DNA from: Chamaecrista fasciculata
Lineage: Eukaryota > Streptophyta > Magnoliopsida > Fabales > Fabaceae
Assembly (NCBI GenBank): GCA_003254925.1
Contig: QANZ01012406.1
Span: forward strand, 70,962-134,961
Direction of reading: 5' to 3'
DNA length: 64,000 nucleotides
The notes below the pieces were generated by a model. The model was not told where the DNA came from. It saw nothing but the letters and a program-made list of their open reading frames with translations, and did no database searches. Each line of letters opens with the position of its first letter. The stretch's first letter is position 1. Positions 1 through 8,849 of this stretch are shown in pieces. Made by a program: the position numbers and the translations under genes.

Positions 1-180
1 TTTTTTTTAGTTTTCCAACTGCTGACGTGGCATTCAACGTGCCACGTCAGCAGTTAACGGCTTCAGGGACCAATTTGACTAACGTTAGTAAAATTCGGGG
101 ACCTATTTGTCAATTTCCATAAATCAGGGACCAATCTGTCAGCGACCCAATGATCCGGGGACCAATTTGGGAGTTTACTC
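1..180. repeat. Fragment of a foldback element at the window edge
   Basis: A perfect 16-bp inverted repeat (17-32 and 40-55, arm AACTGCTGACGTGGCA, 7-bp spacer) is followed by phrases of the type 'gggaccaattt' spaced through to about 180. This layout is common in plant foldback/Mutator-like non-autonomous elements. The left half lies outside the window, so ends and target duplication cannot be judged. Confidence 0.55.
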
Positions 181-929
181 TATTTTCTACTTTCTAGTGT
201 TGTTATCTATAGACCTGCGATTCCTTTTGTACACATTTTTCCAGCTTCAATTATTTTAAACACGAGTGTTGACTAATGACATTAATGGAGTTGTCTATGT
301 TACTGGTGCCACTGTGTAAAGGGAACACGTGGAATTTCCATGTTGCACAACTATTTTGAACAAATTTGGATTCATATTTCTCACCTCACATAAAATATAA
401 AAGGACAAAACCTTAAATGGGTCCGGAGATAGCTTTCAAATTTGTTTTTATATTTTATTTGTTTTGGATTGGCATCACATATCACATATTTATATAACTT
501 ATTAAATATATTATCAATTCGGTTTTGACCGTCAAATAAATTATTTACTTTCGAAATTGATTTATTTTGTTTGTTGACGATTTTAAAATATTTGAAAATA
601 AAACTCGTATATATATATTTGTCACATTCAAATTTGAGAGGAGAGAGATATGTCTATATTCAATATTGTTTGGATTAATTTGAGAAATTATAAAAATATA
701 TAAGATAAATTTAAAACAAATGAAATATAAGGGATTGATTTGAAATTTGCCCCATACTTAATAAACCAATTTGAGGTTTTGGTCAATATAGAATAAACTA
801 ATAAATGAATCCCTAAAGGTGAAGGTATATGCTGACTACTTAGTACGGGAAAAATCAAAATTTTAAGAACAAAGTTAAAAATTGATAGAAAAATTGTAGA
901 GCAAAATGTACTTGTTTGTCTAAAATAAA
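181..929. other. Intergenic AT-rich DNA, no gene seen
   Basis: AT-rich sequence with short phrases resembling foldback debris (near 735-800). I see no coding region, RNA gene or clear transposon end. Confidence 0.5.
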
Positions 930-944
930 AGAGAAAAGATTAGG

Positions 945-1680
945 GCACAACTTGCCCTAAAATCTCTCATTTGTAAGAGAAAACCCTCTCTGCCGTGAGG
1001 ATTTTTTTCTTGTTGTCTCTGATTCCATCTACTATCGCTCGGCTTGGGCCGCCGCCGTCTCAGTGGCGGTGACCCTCCCTCTGGTTATAGAGTTTTGTGG
1101 CGACGGCGTTCTGGATCAAGGCTCCCACGACGGTAAATCTGGACTAGGCATTTCACGACGACTTCTGGCTTCCACAGCGGCTTCCTGACTTGGTTTTGGT
1201 TTGGTCCTGATTTTTAGGTGTTCTTTCATGGCGTCGTTTCATTTTATTATCTTATTATTGTTGCTTTGAGTCTGATTATGTCTTTTGTTAGAACAGGCGT
1301 TGAGGTTGTCTATTGTCTTGTTTGGAAATATTTGTCTGTTTTAGATGACTTTATTTATGTTTCTTGTTTTTTATGGATCCCTAGATTATGTCTTTTGTTA
1401 GAACAGCCGTTGAGGTTGTCTATTGTCCTGTTTGGAAATATTTGTCTGTTTTAGATGACTTTATTTATGTTTCTTGTTTTTTATGGATCCCTAGATCCGC
1501 TAACTTGGTAGTTGATTGTCTTGCCAATTTGTCTAAAACGAGGATGATTCCTCTTAGATAGATCCTGACTAGTGTTGTTGTTTAGGCTAGGGAGGAATTG
1601 ACTATTTTTATTTTATTTTCGTTTGTATTGTAGTTGGCTTTACCTTACTTTTCAATGAATTATGTTTGAAAAAAAAGAAA
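945..1680 (+). mobile_element. PolyA-tailed retroposon, copy 1 (LINE-leader-like)
   Basis: A sequence with a GC-richer head (CCGCCGCCGTC near 1050) and a T-rich body ends in an A-rich tail at about 1668-1680. It is clearly homologous to 54889-55538, including the stretches around 'gactttatttatgtttcttg' and the end 'gaattatgtttga'. A possible target duplication is AGAGAAAAGATTAGG at 930-944 against AGGGAAAAGACTCGG at 1681-1695 (12/15). It encodes nothing recognisable. It may be the leader and tail of a LINE family, or a non-autonomous partner. The boundaries are inferred. Confidence 0.55.
1274..1493 (+). repeat. 110-bp tandem duplication inside the retroposon
   Basis: Two nearly identical 110-bp units (1274-1383 and 1384-1493) both begin GATTATGTCTTTTGTTAGAA. 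The related copy near 55190-55310 has a single unit, so the duplication is specific to this copy. Confidence 0.85.
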
Positions 1681-1730
1681 AGGGAAAAGACTCGGCGTTG
1701 TGGGAACAATGAATGATGACTCCCACTAAT

Positions 1731-4700
1731 TTTTTTTTTTTTTTTTTTTGTCAAGGAACAATTGTTCAGACAAGCCCAAACAATTGAAAACAAACAGTAA
1801 CCCTGGCCCAACACAAAGCCAGCGGAAAGAAGGAATCTACTCAGGCAAAAGCAATCAAACAGAAAGCAAGTCCGGCCTGAAAACTCCTAGGCAAACACTA
1901 TCATAAACTATCTCCCATGCATGCAACCTGGAACACATCAACATAACCAGCACAGACTCAAGAGCATCACCCTAGACCTGATGGCGAGACGAATTGCAAA
2001 CAAGCTTATCTTCTAAAACTGCCGCTTTCACCTTTACAGGTATACTCCAGGACCAGTTTAGTGGGACGAAGCCTTTAAGGGAGAGCTTGGCAACTAAGTC
2101 CGCAACCTTGTTTGCCGTTCTTCTCACCCAAACAACAGTCGTACTAGAGAGATTTGCAAGGGAGTTCTTTACTTCATGCAGAAGGTCCACAATTTGCCAC
2201 GGTGCATCCTCCATGCTGCAGCTGTCAACAAGTTCCTTACAATCCGATTCTATGATAACCTGATTCAAATCAAACGCTTCAACCAACCTAATTGCTTCAA
2301 CCAGGGCACGAGCTTCGGCTTGAATTGAGCAGCTGCACGGAATCCGCTTTGAGATACCTGTCAGCATATCTCCGTTGTGATCTCTCACTATAACTGCAAT
2401 CGCACCTATGGCCTCATCCAACCTAGTAGCAGCGTCAATGTTTATTTTTAAGTAACCCTCTGGAGGAGGGGACCACACTGCCACCTCCTCATGGGGAGCG
2501 ATGGTAGCACTAACTTGGTCAGCAGGATTTTGGTTCGCTGCTGTAAACGAAGCATAACCCTCTCTCGCCATATGTATGGCAGCCAGCGGATTTATCACTC
2601 TACCTTCAAAGCAGAACAGGTTCCTGTTCTTCCAGATAGCCCAAAGAATATTGAAGAAGAGCGCCACCAGGCTACCTGAGTCATCATCTCGAGGGCGAAT
2701 TATCTTTAATTTCTCTTCGAACCAGTCCCTAAACATGGTAGCAGAACTCACCGGGGCAGACCATTGAAGGGGGGAGCCGTACCAAACAGCCTTGGTCCAC
2801 TCGCACCTGAAGAAAAGATGTTCGATGGACTCGGCCTCTTTCTGACAGATGGGGCATACCCCTGTAGCGCTGCACTTCCTCTTTTGAAGGCTCTCCTTTG
2901 TTGGGAGGGCATTTGACAAGCACTTCCACACAAACACTTTAATCTTGGGAAGGACTTTCGCAGACCAAACAACCTTCCAAACTGAGGGAGAATCGGGGGA
3001 AGAAGATGTAGGGGAGTTCTTGTCTTCCAGATCTTCTCTGGCCAGGTGGTATCCTGTCTTTACAGAGTACTGCCCATTCTTTGCAAAAGGCCAGAAAACT
3101 TCGTCTCTGGAGATATGCCGGTTAATGGGTACAGCTAGAACCTGCCCGACCAGTTCACTTGGGATAGTTTCCTTTACCTTCCTGATGTTCCAGCAATCCC
3201 CCAAATCCGATAACAGCGAGCTGACCTTCACCTCCTGGTCCCTTGCATTAGAAGACCACATTCTTTCGCCATTAACCAACCATTTATCAGAGAACACATT
3301 CACCCTTGCCCCATCCTTTATATGCCAAGCCATGTGTTTCTTTAGGAATTCTCGGCCTTTCAGGATACTATTCCAACCCCACGAGAAGTTTCTTCCTTTC
3401 TTTGCTTCCCATATTGACGAGTTTGGGAAATAGGTATCTTTTATGACTCGGGCCCACAGGGCATTTTGATTTTTTTCAATCCTCCAAACCTGTTTGGCCA
3501 CTAATGCCAGGTTCATGGCATGAAAGTCTCTAAACCCCAAACCACCATTCCGCTTGCTCTTTTGCAGCTTCTTCCAGTTAACCCAATGGATTCCTCTGTT
3601 TTTATTACTCTGACTCCACCAAAACCGAGCAACCATACTAGACAGGCTATCACAAAAGGTTTTTGGAAGAATAAAAACTGACATGATGTACGTTGGAATT
3701 GCTTGAATGACGGCCTTAATTAAAACTTCTTTGCCGGCTGGGGAAAGCAGTTTAGATTTCCAGCCCTGTAGCTTCTGCCAAACCCGATCCTTCAGCCAGT
3801 GTAGAGATTGAGTCTTTGATCTTTGCCATTCTCCCGGTAGCCCCAAGTATTTCCCTGGAGAGTTGAAGATCTGCATATTCAGAATCTGAGAAATCTGATT
3901 TTTAACATTTGCTCCGACCGCTTTACTGAATAACAGTCCCGATTTGGATACATTTATCCTCTGTCCAGAGGCAGCAGAATACTTATTGAAGATCTGTTGT
4001 AGCTCATAAGCCTCGCTGGGCTCGGCCTTCGTTAAAATCATGGCGTCATCCGCATAGAAAAGGTGGGAGAGGGTTGGACCCGTTCTGGACAATTTTACCC
4101 CAGTTAATCTACCTTCCTCCACGGCTTTGTTCAATAACACGGAAAGCCCTTCAGCCGCTATGATGAAAAGATACGGGGATATAGGGTCCCCCTGCCTTAA
4201 ACCCCTCTGAGGCGTGAAACCATGGCCAAGTTCCCCATTAATCTTAATTCTATAGGTTACAGAGGCGATGCAACTCCGAATGAGCTCCACCCAATGCTGA
4301 TGGAACCCAAGAGACTTGAGCATGCTCACAATGAAGCTCCATTCCATCCTATCATACGCCTTGCTCATGTCCAACTTTGAAACCAACGCCTTGATATTCC
4401 CCCGCCCTGAATTCCTAAGCATGTGGAAGACCTCATGGGCCACCATGATGTTATCCTGAATTTGACGACCCTTCACAAAGGCACTTTGGGAATCACTTAT
4501 GATTTTTTGCACGATACATTTCATTCTTTCCGCCAACACTTTGGAGATAACTTTATACATAAAGTTGCAACAACTTATGGGTCTGAATTGCCCAATCTCC
4601 TCAGGATGCTGAGTTTTTGGGACTAAGGTGATGTGCGTTTCATTGAGACCCTCCGGCATAATCTTGCTATTAAAGAACTCCTTAACAGCATTCACCACAT

Positions 4701-6090
4701 CCTCCCTAACGGTCTCCCACTTATGTTGAAAAAACTGACCTGTTAAGCCATCAGGACCAGGTGCCTTGGAAGCTCCCAAGTTGAACACAGCCCTTTTGAC
4801 CTCATCCTCCTGTATTGGACTTAGCAGGCGCTGGTTATCAGTATCGGTAATAACAGGGGTAACCAGATCGGTGATCGTCTCAAAACCAGTGGGGTTTGAC
4901 GACATAAACAACGAAGAAAAGTGTCCCCTGATTAAGCTTTCCAGCTCTTCACTATTGTCGACCCAAATCCCATCCTCATTCTTGAGTCTAGTAATTTTAT
5001 TTCGAGCTCTTCTATTCAACGTGGACGCGTGAAAGAATTTGGAATTACAGTCCCCTCCACGGAGCCAATTAATACGAGATCTAGCCCTCCAATACTCTTC
5101 TTCCTGCTTCCAGAGTTTATCAATTTCTTCCTTAAGTTTTCTCTGCTGCAAGAATTTTCCTTTTGTCATGCTACCCCTCTCCAGCTGCATCATCTGCTTC
5201 TTCAACTTGTAGATCTCCTTGTCTGCTCTCTTGAATGTCCTGCTGCTCCATTCTCCCAGGACATCTTTCATTTTCTGTAGTTTCCCGGTTATGGGGGCCT
5301 CCGAGTTCTCGGCCCAGCCAGCATCAATAATAGCATCAAATTCATCATGGTCCTCCCAAAACTTCTCATACTTAAAGGACCTGTTTCCCTTCCTGTCCTG
5401 CCGCCACAATTGGAGAACTAAAGGAGAATGGTCTGAACCTATAGCCGGTAAAGCCGTTAAGGTCATGTCAGGGAATAGCATCTGCCATCTATCATTCACC
5501 AGGGCCCTGTCGATCTTCTCCCTTACCATGTCATCCATTCTATTATTGCACCAAGTATACTTGCATCCCTTCATAGGGACGTCAATTAGATTGTTTCTAT
5601 GCACAAAGTCTCTGAAATGTTCAATATGGCAATTCTCTTTTGGCCTCCTTCCATCTTTTTCATTTTGATTGAGGATATCATTAAAGTCCCCCATACATCC
5701 CCAAGCGTAAGAGTCAGTATTCGGTAACCGAGAGATTTTATCCCACACTGCTCTTCGGGCATTTGCATCTACATCACCGTAAACACCAGAGAAATAACAG
5801 GAACCTTTTTCATTCATATCTATTTTCAGATGAACAAAGTTCTTACAGTAGTTCAAAATAGAGACCGAAATACAACTTTTCCACAAGACTGCTAAGCCAC
5901 CAGATAGACCTGAGGCTTCTACTACAAAACAACTATCAAAAGATAAAGAACGGCAGAGGGATTCAATCCTATGTCTACGCGCTTTTGTCTCACACAAGAA
6001 AACCAAAACAGGGGTGTGATGAGTTACCAAATCTCTGAGCGCTCTGACTGTCGCAGGCACCCCAATCCCACGACAGTTCCAACTAATTAC
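1731..6090 (-). mobile_element. L1-type plant LINE with an open ORF2
   Basis: The element runs right to left. Its polyA tail reads as the T-tract at about 1731-1750, followed by about 220 bp of 3' UTR and then a very long ORF2. No ORF1 (gag/zinc-knuckle) is visible upstream, and a SINE begins at 6182-6360, so the element is probably 5'-truncated close to the start of ORF2. I could not find a convincing target duplication: the sequence left of the tail (ATGACTCCCACTAA) has no clear match near 6090-6180. The right boundary is therefore approximate. Confidence 0.85.
1972..6060 (-). CDS. LINE ORF2: endonuclease, reverse transcriptase, RNase H
   Basis: This reading frame is uninterrupted for 1362 codons. 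It holds an APE-type endonuclease (residues about 1-215, with E24 in CETK, GDFN at 124-127 and SDH at 209-211). The reverse transcriptase follows (palm YADD near residue 670, and the RQGDPISPYLF motif), then a zinc-binding zf-RVT region with a C..C....H motif. The C-terminal plant-type RNase H (about 1215-1345) keeps its acidic residues in NIDAA, QAEARAL, ESDC and NKVAD. Together these nick the target, copy the RNA and remove the RNA strand. The frame starts at a GTG. Codons just upstream read V-I-S-W-N-C-R-G, the usual ORF2 beginning, but a TAA sits where the initiating Met is expected, so the start has decayed or shifted. Confidence 0.9.
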   Translation of the reverse strand: MPATVRALRDLVTHHTPVLVFLCETKARRHRIESLCRSLSFDSCFVVEASGLSGGLAVLWKSCISVSILNYCKNFVHLKIDMNEKGSCYFSGVYGDVDANARRAVWDKISRLPNTDSYAWGCMGDFNDILNQNEKDGRRPKENCHIEHFRDFVHRNNLIDVPMKGCKYTWCNNRMDDMVREKIDRALVNDRWQMLFPDMTLTALPAIGSDHSPLVLQLWRQDRKGNRSFKYEKFWEDHDEFDAIIDAGWAENSEAPITGKLQKMKDVLGEWSSRTFKRADKEIYKLKKQMMQLERGSMTKGKFLQQRKLKEEIDKLWKQEEEYWRARSRINWLRGGDCNSKFFHASTLNRRARNKITRLKNEDGIWVDNSEELESLIRGHFSSLFMSSNPTGFETITDLVTPVITDTDNQRLLSPIQEDEVKRAVFNLGASKAPGPDGLTGQFFQHKWETVREDVVNAVKEFFNSKIMPEGLNETHITLVPKTQHPEEIGQFRPISCCNFMYKVISKVLAERMKCIVQKIISDSQSAFVKGRQIQDNIMVAHEVFHMLRNSGRGNIKALVSKLDMSKAYDRMEWSFIVSMLKSLGFHQHWVELIRSCIASVTYRIKINGELGHGFTPQRGLRQGDPISPYLFIIAAEGLSVLLNKAVEEGRLTGVKLSRTGPTLSHLFYADDAMILTKAEPSEAYELQQIFNKYSAASGQRINVSKSGLLFSKAVGANVKNQISQILNMQIFNSPGKYLGLPGEWQRSKTQSLHWLKDRVWQKLQGWKSKLLSPAGKEVLIKAVIQAIPTYIMSVFILPKTFCDSLSSMVARFWWSQSNKNRGIHWVNWKKLQKSKRNGGLGFRDFHAMNLALVAKQVWRIEKNQNALWARVIKDTYFPNSSIWEAKKGRNFSWGWNSILKGREFLKKHMAWHIKDGARVNVFSDKWLVNGERMWSSNARDQEVKVSSLLSDLGDCWNIRKVKETIPSELVGQVLAVPINRHISRDEVFWPFAKNGQYSVKTGYHLAREDLEDKNSPTSSSPDSPSVWKVVWSAKVLPKIKVFVWKCLSNALPTKESLQKRKCSATGVCPICQKEAESIEHLFFRCEWTKAVWYGSPLQWSAPVSSATMFRDWFEEKLKIIRPRDDDSGSLVALFFNILWAIWKNRNLFCFEGRVINPLAAIHMAREGYASFTAANQNPADQVSATIAPHEEVAVWSPPPEGYLKINIDAATRLDEAIGAIAVIVRDHNGDMLTGISKRIPCSCSIQAEARALVEAIRLVEAFDLNQVIIESDCKELVDSCSMEDAPWQIVDLLHEVKNSLANLSSTTVVWVRRTANKVADLVAKLSLKGFVPLNWSWSIPVKVKAAVLEDKLVCNSSRHQV

Positions 6091-6181
6091 TTATTCACCA
6101 AATGACCAAGACGAACAAAATGGTCTGGGCCCATACAAACTACGGGCCTTCTCCTACGGAAGTTATCAATTATGTTTACTA

Positions 6182-6360
6182 TTTTATTTTGGTTAACTCA
6201 TTGGTATTTCTCGTGTAACGGTTTAACCGAAGATTAATCATATTCGGGTTTCAGAGACGAAATGATCAGAGCCCTTCTAACAATGTCGACTCTAAAGATT
6301 AAACTTGGGTCCTCTCTCTAGGATATAGCTCGCCTAGCCGCTACACTAAAAACTTGTTAG
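6182..6360 (-). mobile_element. tRNA-derived SINE (minus strand)
   Basis: On the minus strand a box A-like TAGTGTAGCGG (within 6333-6348) and a box B-like AAGTTTAATC (within 6294-6310) are spaced about 30 bp apart, as in a tRNA promoter. The downstream end is A-rich (AACCAAAATAAAA). The segment is bracketed by direct repeats TATGTTTACTA (6171-6181) and TATGTTAACTA (6361-6371), 10 of 11 identical. Length (179 bp), promoter boxes, tail and duplication all fit a plant SINE. I did not recognise the family. Confidence 0.6.
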
Positions 6361-6371
6361 TATGTTAACTA

Positions 6372-6925
6372 TCTTTTAGATCTATATAATTTTGTTCTCT
6401 TGTATAGTTTTTCCTATTAATAAAAAAAAAGGTAGTGTAAAAGTTGATTTCACTTTGTTTTGGTATAAACCAAGGATATTTACTATCGGAAACAGTCATT
6501 AATCCCTCCGTCGCGGGTCTTTCATTTTAGGGTAAACGGCTGACCATTATAAATATTATTGAATTGATAATTTAATTTTTAAAATTAAAATAAATATTTT
6601 AACTCTTAAAAAAACTAAATAATATATAAGTTAATCTAAAAAAATTAAATAATACATTCTTTAATTTTTTTTATGATCTAACAAGTAACAATTATATTGT
6701 TTAATTTTTTTAGAGACAAAATTTTTTATTTTCTTAATTTGAAGAGAAAAATTATTTATTTCAGTATTTTAGAGAAAAGTTATATATTCCTATTTTTTAG
6801 AATTCCAATGGTTAATTTATTTATAAATCTAATTCAAAATTTTTATTTTTATTTTCCCCTTTTGATGTTATTTCGGGTAAATTGTGAAATAAAAATTCCT
6901 TTGAAATTTTTTATAAACAAATATT
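6372..6925. other. AT-rich spacer, no gene seen
   Basis: Very AT-rich sequence with a short A-run after TATTAATA at about 6416-6431. Short reading frames here are made of F/I/L/N/K codons, as expected by chance in such DNA. Confidence 0.5.
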
Positions 6926-8382
6926 GGTCAAAAACCTATTTTGGTCTCTAATATTTACCCTTTGTTTCGTTTTAGTCCCTAATATTTTTTTTATTTCATT
7001 TTGGTCCTTAATGTTTCCTAAAAGTTTTATCATTGGTTCATCACTATTAAATATGGTCATATCTCCCTCGTCTCAAGCCCAAATGTGATTAAATTAGAGC
7101 TACGAGTTCAATTTGATGAGTTCTTTTTTTGCCAAAATAGAGTCATCCTCAAACAAAGTCAAATCACATGAAATCGGGCCAGCAAATGGGTCGTTTGTTT
7201 CATGAATTTTGTCATGTCTCTTTTGTTTCAAGTCCAAATGTAATAAAATTGGAGTTACAAATTACTCTTGACAAGTTCATTTTCTATCTAGTTGAGATTG
7301 TTGGCAAATAAAGTTGTTGAGAATTATAGGGGCAAGTACTTTAGTAAAACCCTAGTCACTCGACTCACTCTCTCCTCTTCGCACTCACAGATCCAGACTT
7401 GCAGTGACGCCAAGCTGCCGCCGTTTTCAGCGGCGGTAGCCCCCCTCTTCTCCGGTAGGTATGTTTTTTGTCTCCTCCTCCACTAGGGAGGTCTCTTTCT
7501 TCCATTAGGGAAGTTTTTCCCTTTCATTAGGAAAGAGTTTTATCTCTTCTATTTTGTAGTTTTTTCTTCAGATCTACAAGTTGAACTCAAGATTGAGAAG
7601 AAAGCGGTGATGAAGATTGATCTCTCAGAGAGGGATATGGGGATCTTGATCTTAATCTTTGTATCTTCCAAGTTTTCTGCTTATTTGTTTGTAGATCTGT
7701 TTGTATAGGGGATCTTGATCTTAATCTTTGTCTCTCTTGGGTGTGTTGCATGAGATTTTATTTTCATCTCCTGTACTGATGATGATTTTCTAGGGAGTTG
7801 AGGATTGTTTGTATTAGATTATTTGATCCCTTGGTGGACTCCCATTTCTCCCCGTTTTTAGAACGGGTGTGTATATATCTCTCATGCCTTACCATGATTT
7901 GACAAAAAAAAAAAAGATTGTTGGCAAATGAGGTCAAATAGTACTTTGAAAGTAAATTTGGTCAAAACATCAATTATAACTTTCATAAAATTATTTAACC
8001 TTGTTTGTCAACGTTCCTAACTAGACAAAGAAAGAACTCATCAAGAGTAACTTATAGCTCCAATTTCGTTGTATTTGAACTTGAAATGAGAGAGATATGA
8101 TCAAATTCATGAAACGTGCGGCCCCATTTTGTGAGCCTGATTTCAATATTTCATGCTCGACTTAACTTCAATTGGACAAAGAAAAAACTCATCAAATTTA
8201 ATCCTTAGCTTTGATTTAGTTGCATTCGACTTTGAAACAAGAGAGATATAACGATATTCAATAGTTATGGAGACCAATGATGAAACTTTTTGGAAATGTT
8301 AAGGACCAAAACAGAACAAAAAAAATTAGGGACCAAAACAAAATTTAGGATAAATATTTGAGACCAAAATTGATCTTTGACC
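6926..8382. repeat. Foldback element, copy A
   Basis: The ends are inverted versions of each other. The left starts GGTCAAAAACCTATTTTGG and the right ends with the complement of a similar phrase at about 8363-8382. Inner blocks ('gtcatatctc', 'gagttctttttttg', 'aactcatcaagag') also occur in inverted order. Candidate 9-bp flanks are ACAAATATT and ATAAAAATT (7/9). Related copies lie near 23.4, 40.2, 46.8, 47.8 and 55.9 kb. No transposase is encoded. Copy A has been interrupted by the retroposon at 7310-7914. Confidence 0.7.
7310..7914 (+). mobile_element. 605-bp polyA retroposon with exact target duplication
   Basis: The insert is bracketed by exact 15-bp repeats AGATTGTTGGCAAAT (7295-7309 and 7915-7929) and ends in a run of A after TTTGAC. 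It has a C/T-rich head with CCGCCGTTTTCAGCGGCGG, and the phrase GGGATCTTGATCTTAATCTT occurs twice inside. There is no long reading frame, so this is a non-coding retroposon, a LINE leader or a retrocopied transcript. It sits in the middle of a foldback element, so it is the younger of the two. Confidence 0.8.
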
Positions 8383-8849
8383 ATAAAAATTTGATTCCTC
8401 GTCCCCCACTTGCGTGAGTCGCATACTCAAGCATCAGCAAGGTCCAACTACGCCTGATTCATACCAACTCTTGCTTCGATTTCTCAACAAACACCATCAC
8501 CAACAAACCCAAATGCGATTCTCATCTAACCCTTCACTCTCTATCACTTCGTCTCTCTCGCCATCCTTCTCACCAATAAAATCCCCACAATATACTTCGT
8601 TATCCACACTTCCTTCTCAAACCCTAATTTGCATCAACCTCCCATTTCTACGACTTCTGACAAACGCAGCAACCTAAAAGCTACAACTTTCCTGTATATA
8701 CGTTTTCTTCCTTTGTTGCATAACAGCCATTCTTTTACGAATTTGTAATATCAATTGCTAACTAAGCAATAAAACAACTTCCATTGATTTCCTTGATTTT
8801 GTCTTTCGCATTCTGAGAATTTTGCATTTTTGGGCATGTTTCTATTCTT

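Noticed and set aside
1994..5668. Several plus-strand frames of 60-160 codons across 1994-5668
   Set aside because: They are antisense shadows of the LINE ORF2 and have no motifs.
1717..6180. Target-site duplication for the first LINE
   Set aside because: The only partial match (ATTAGTGGGAGTCATC against conserved WNCRG codons, 11/16) lies in coding sequence and is probably chance.
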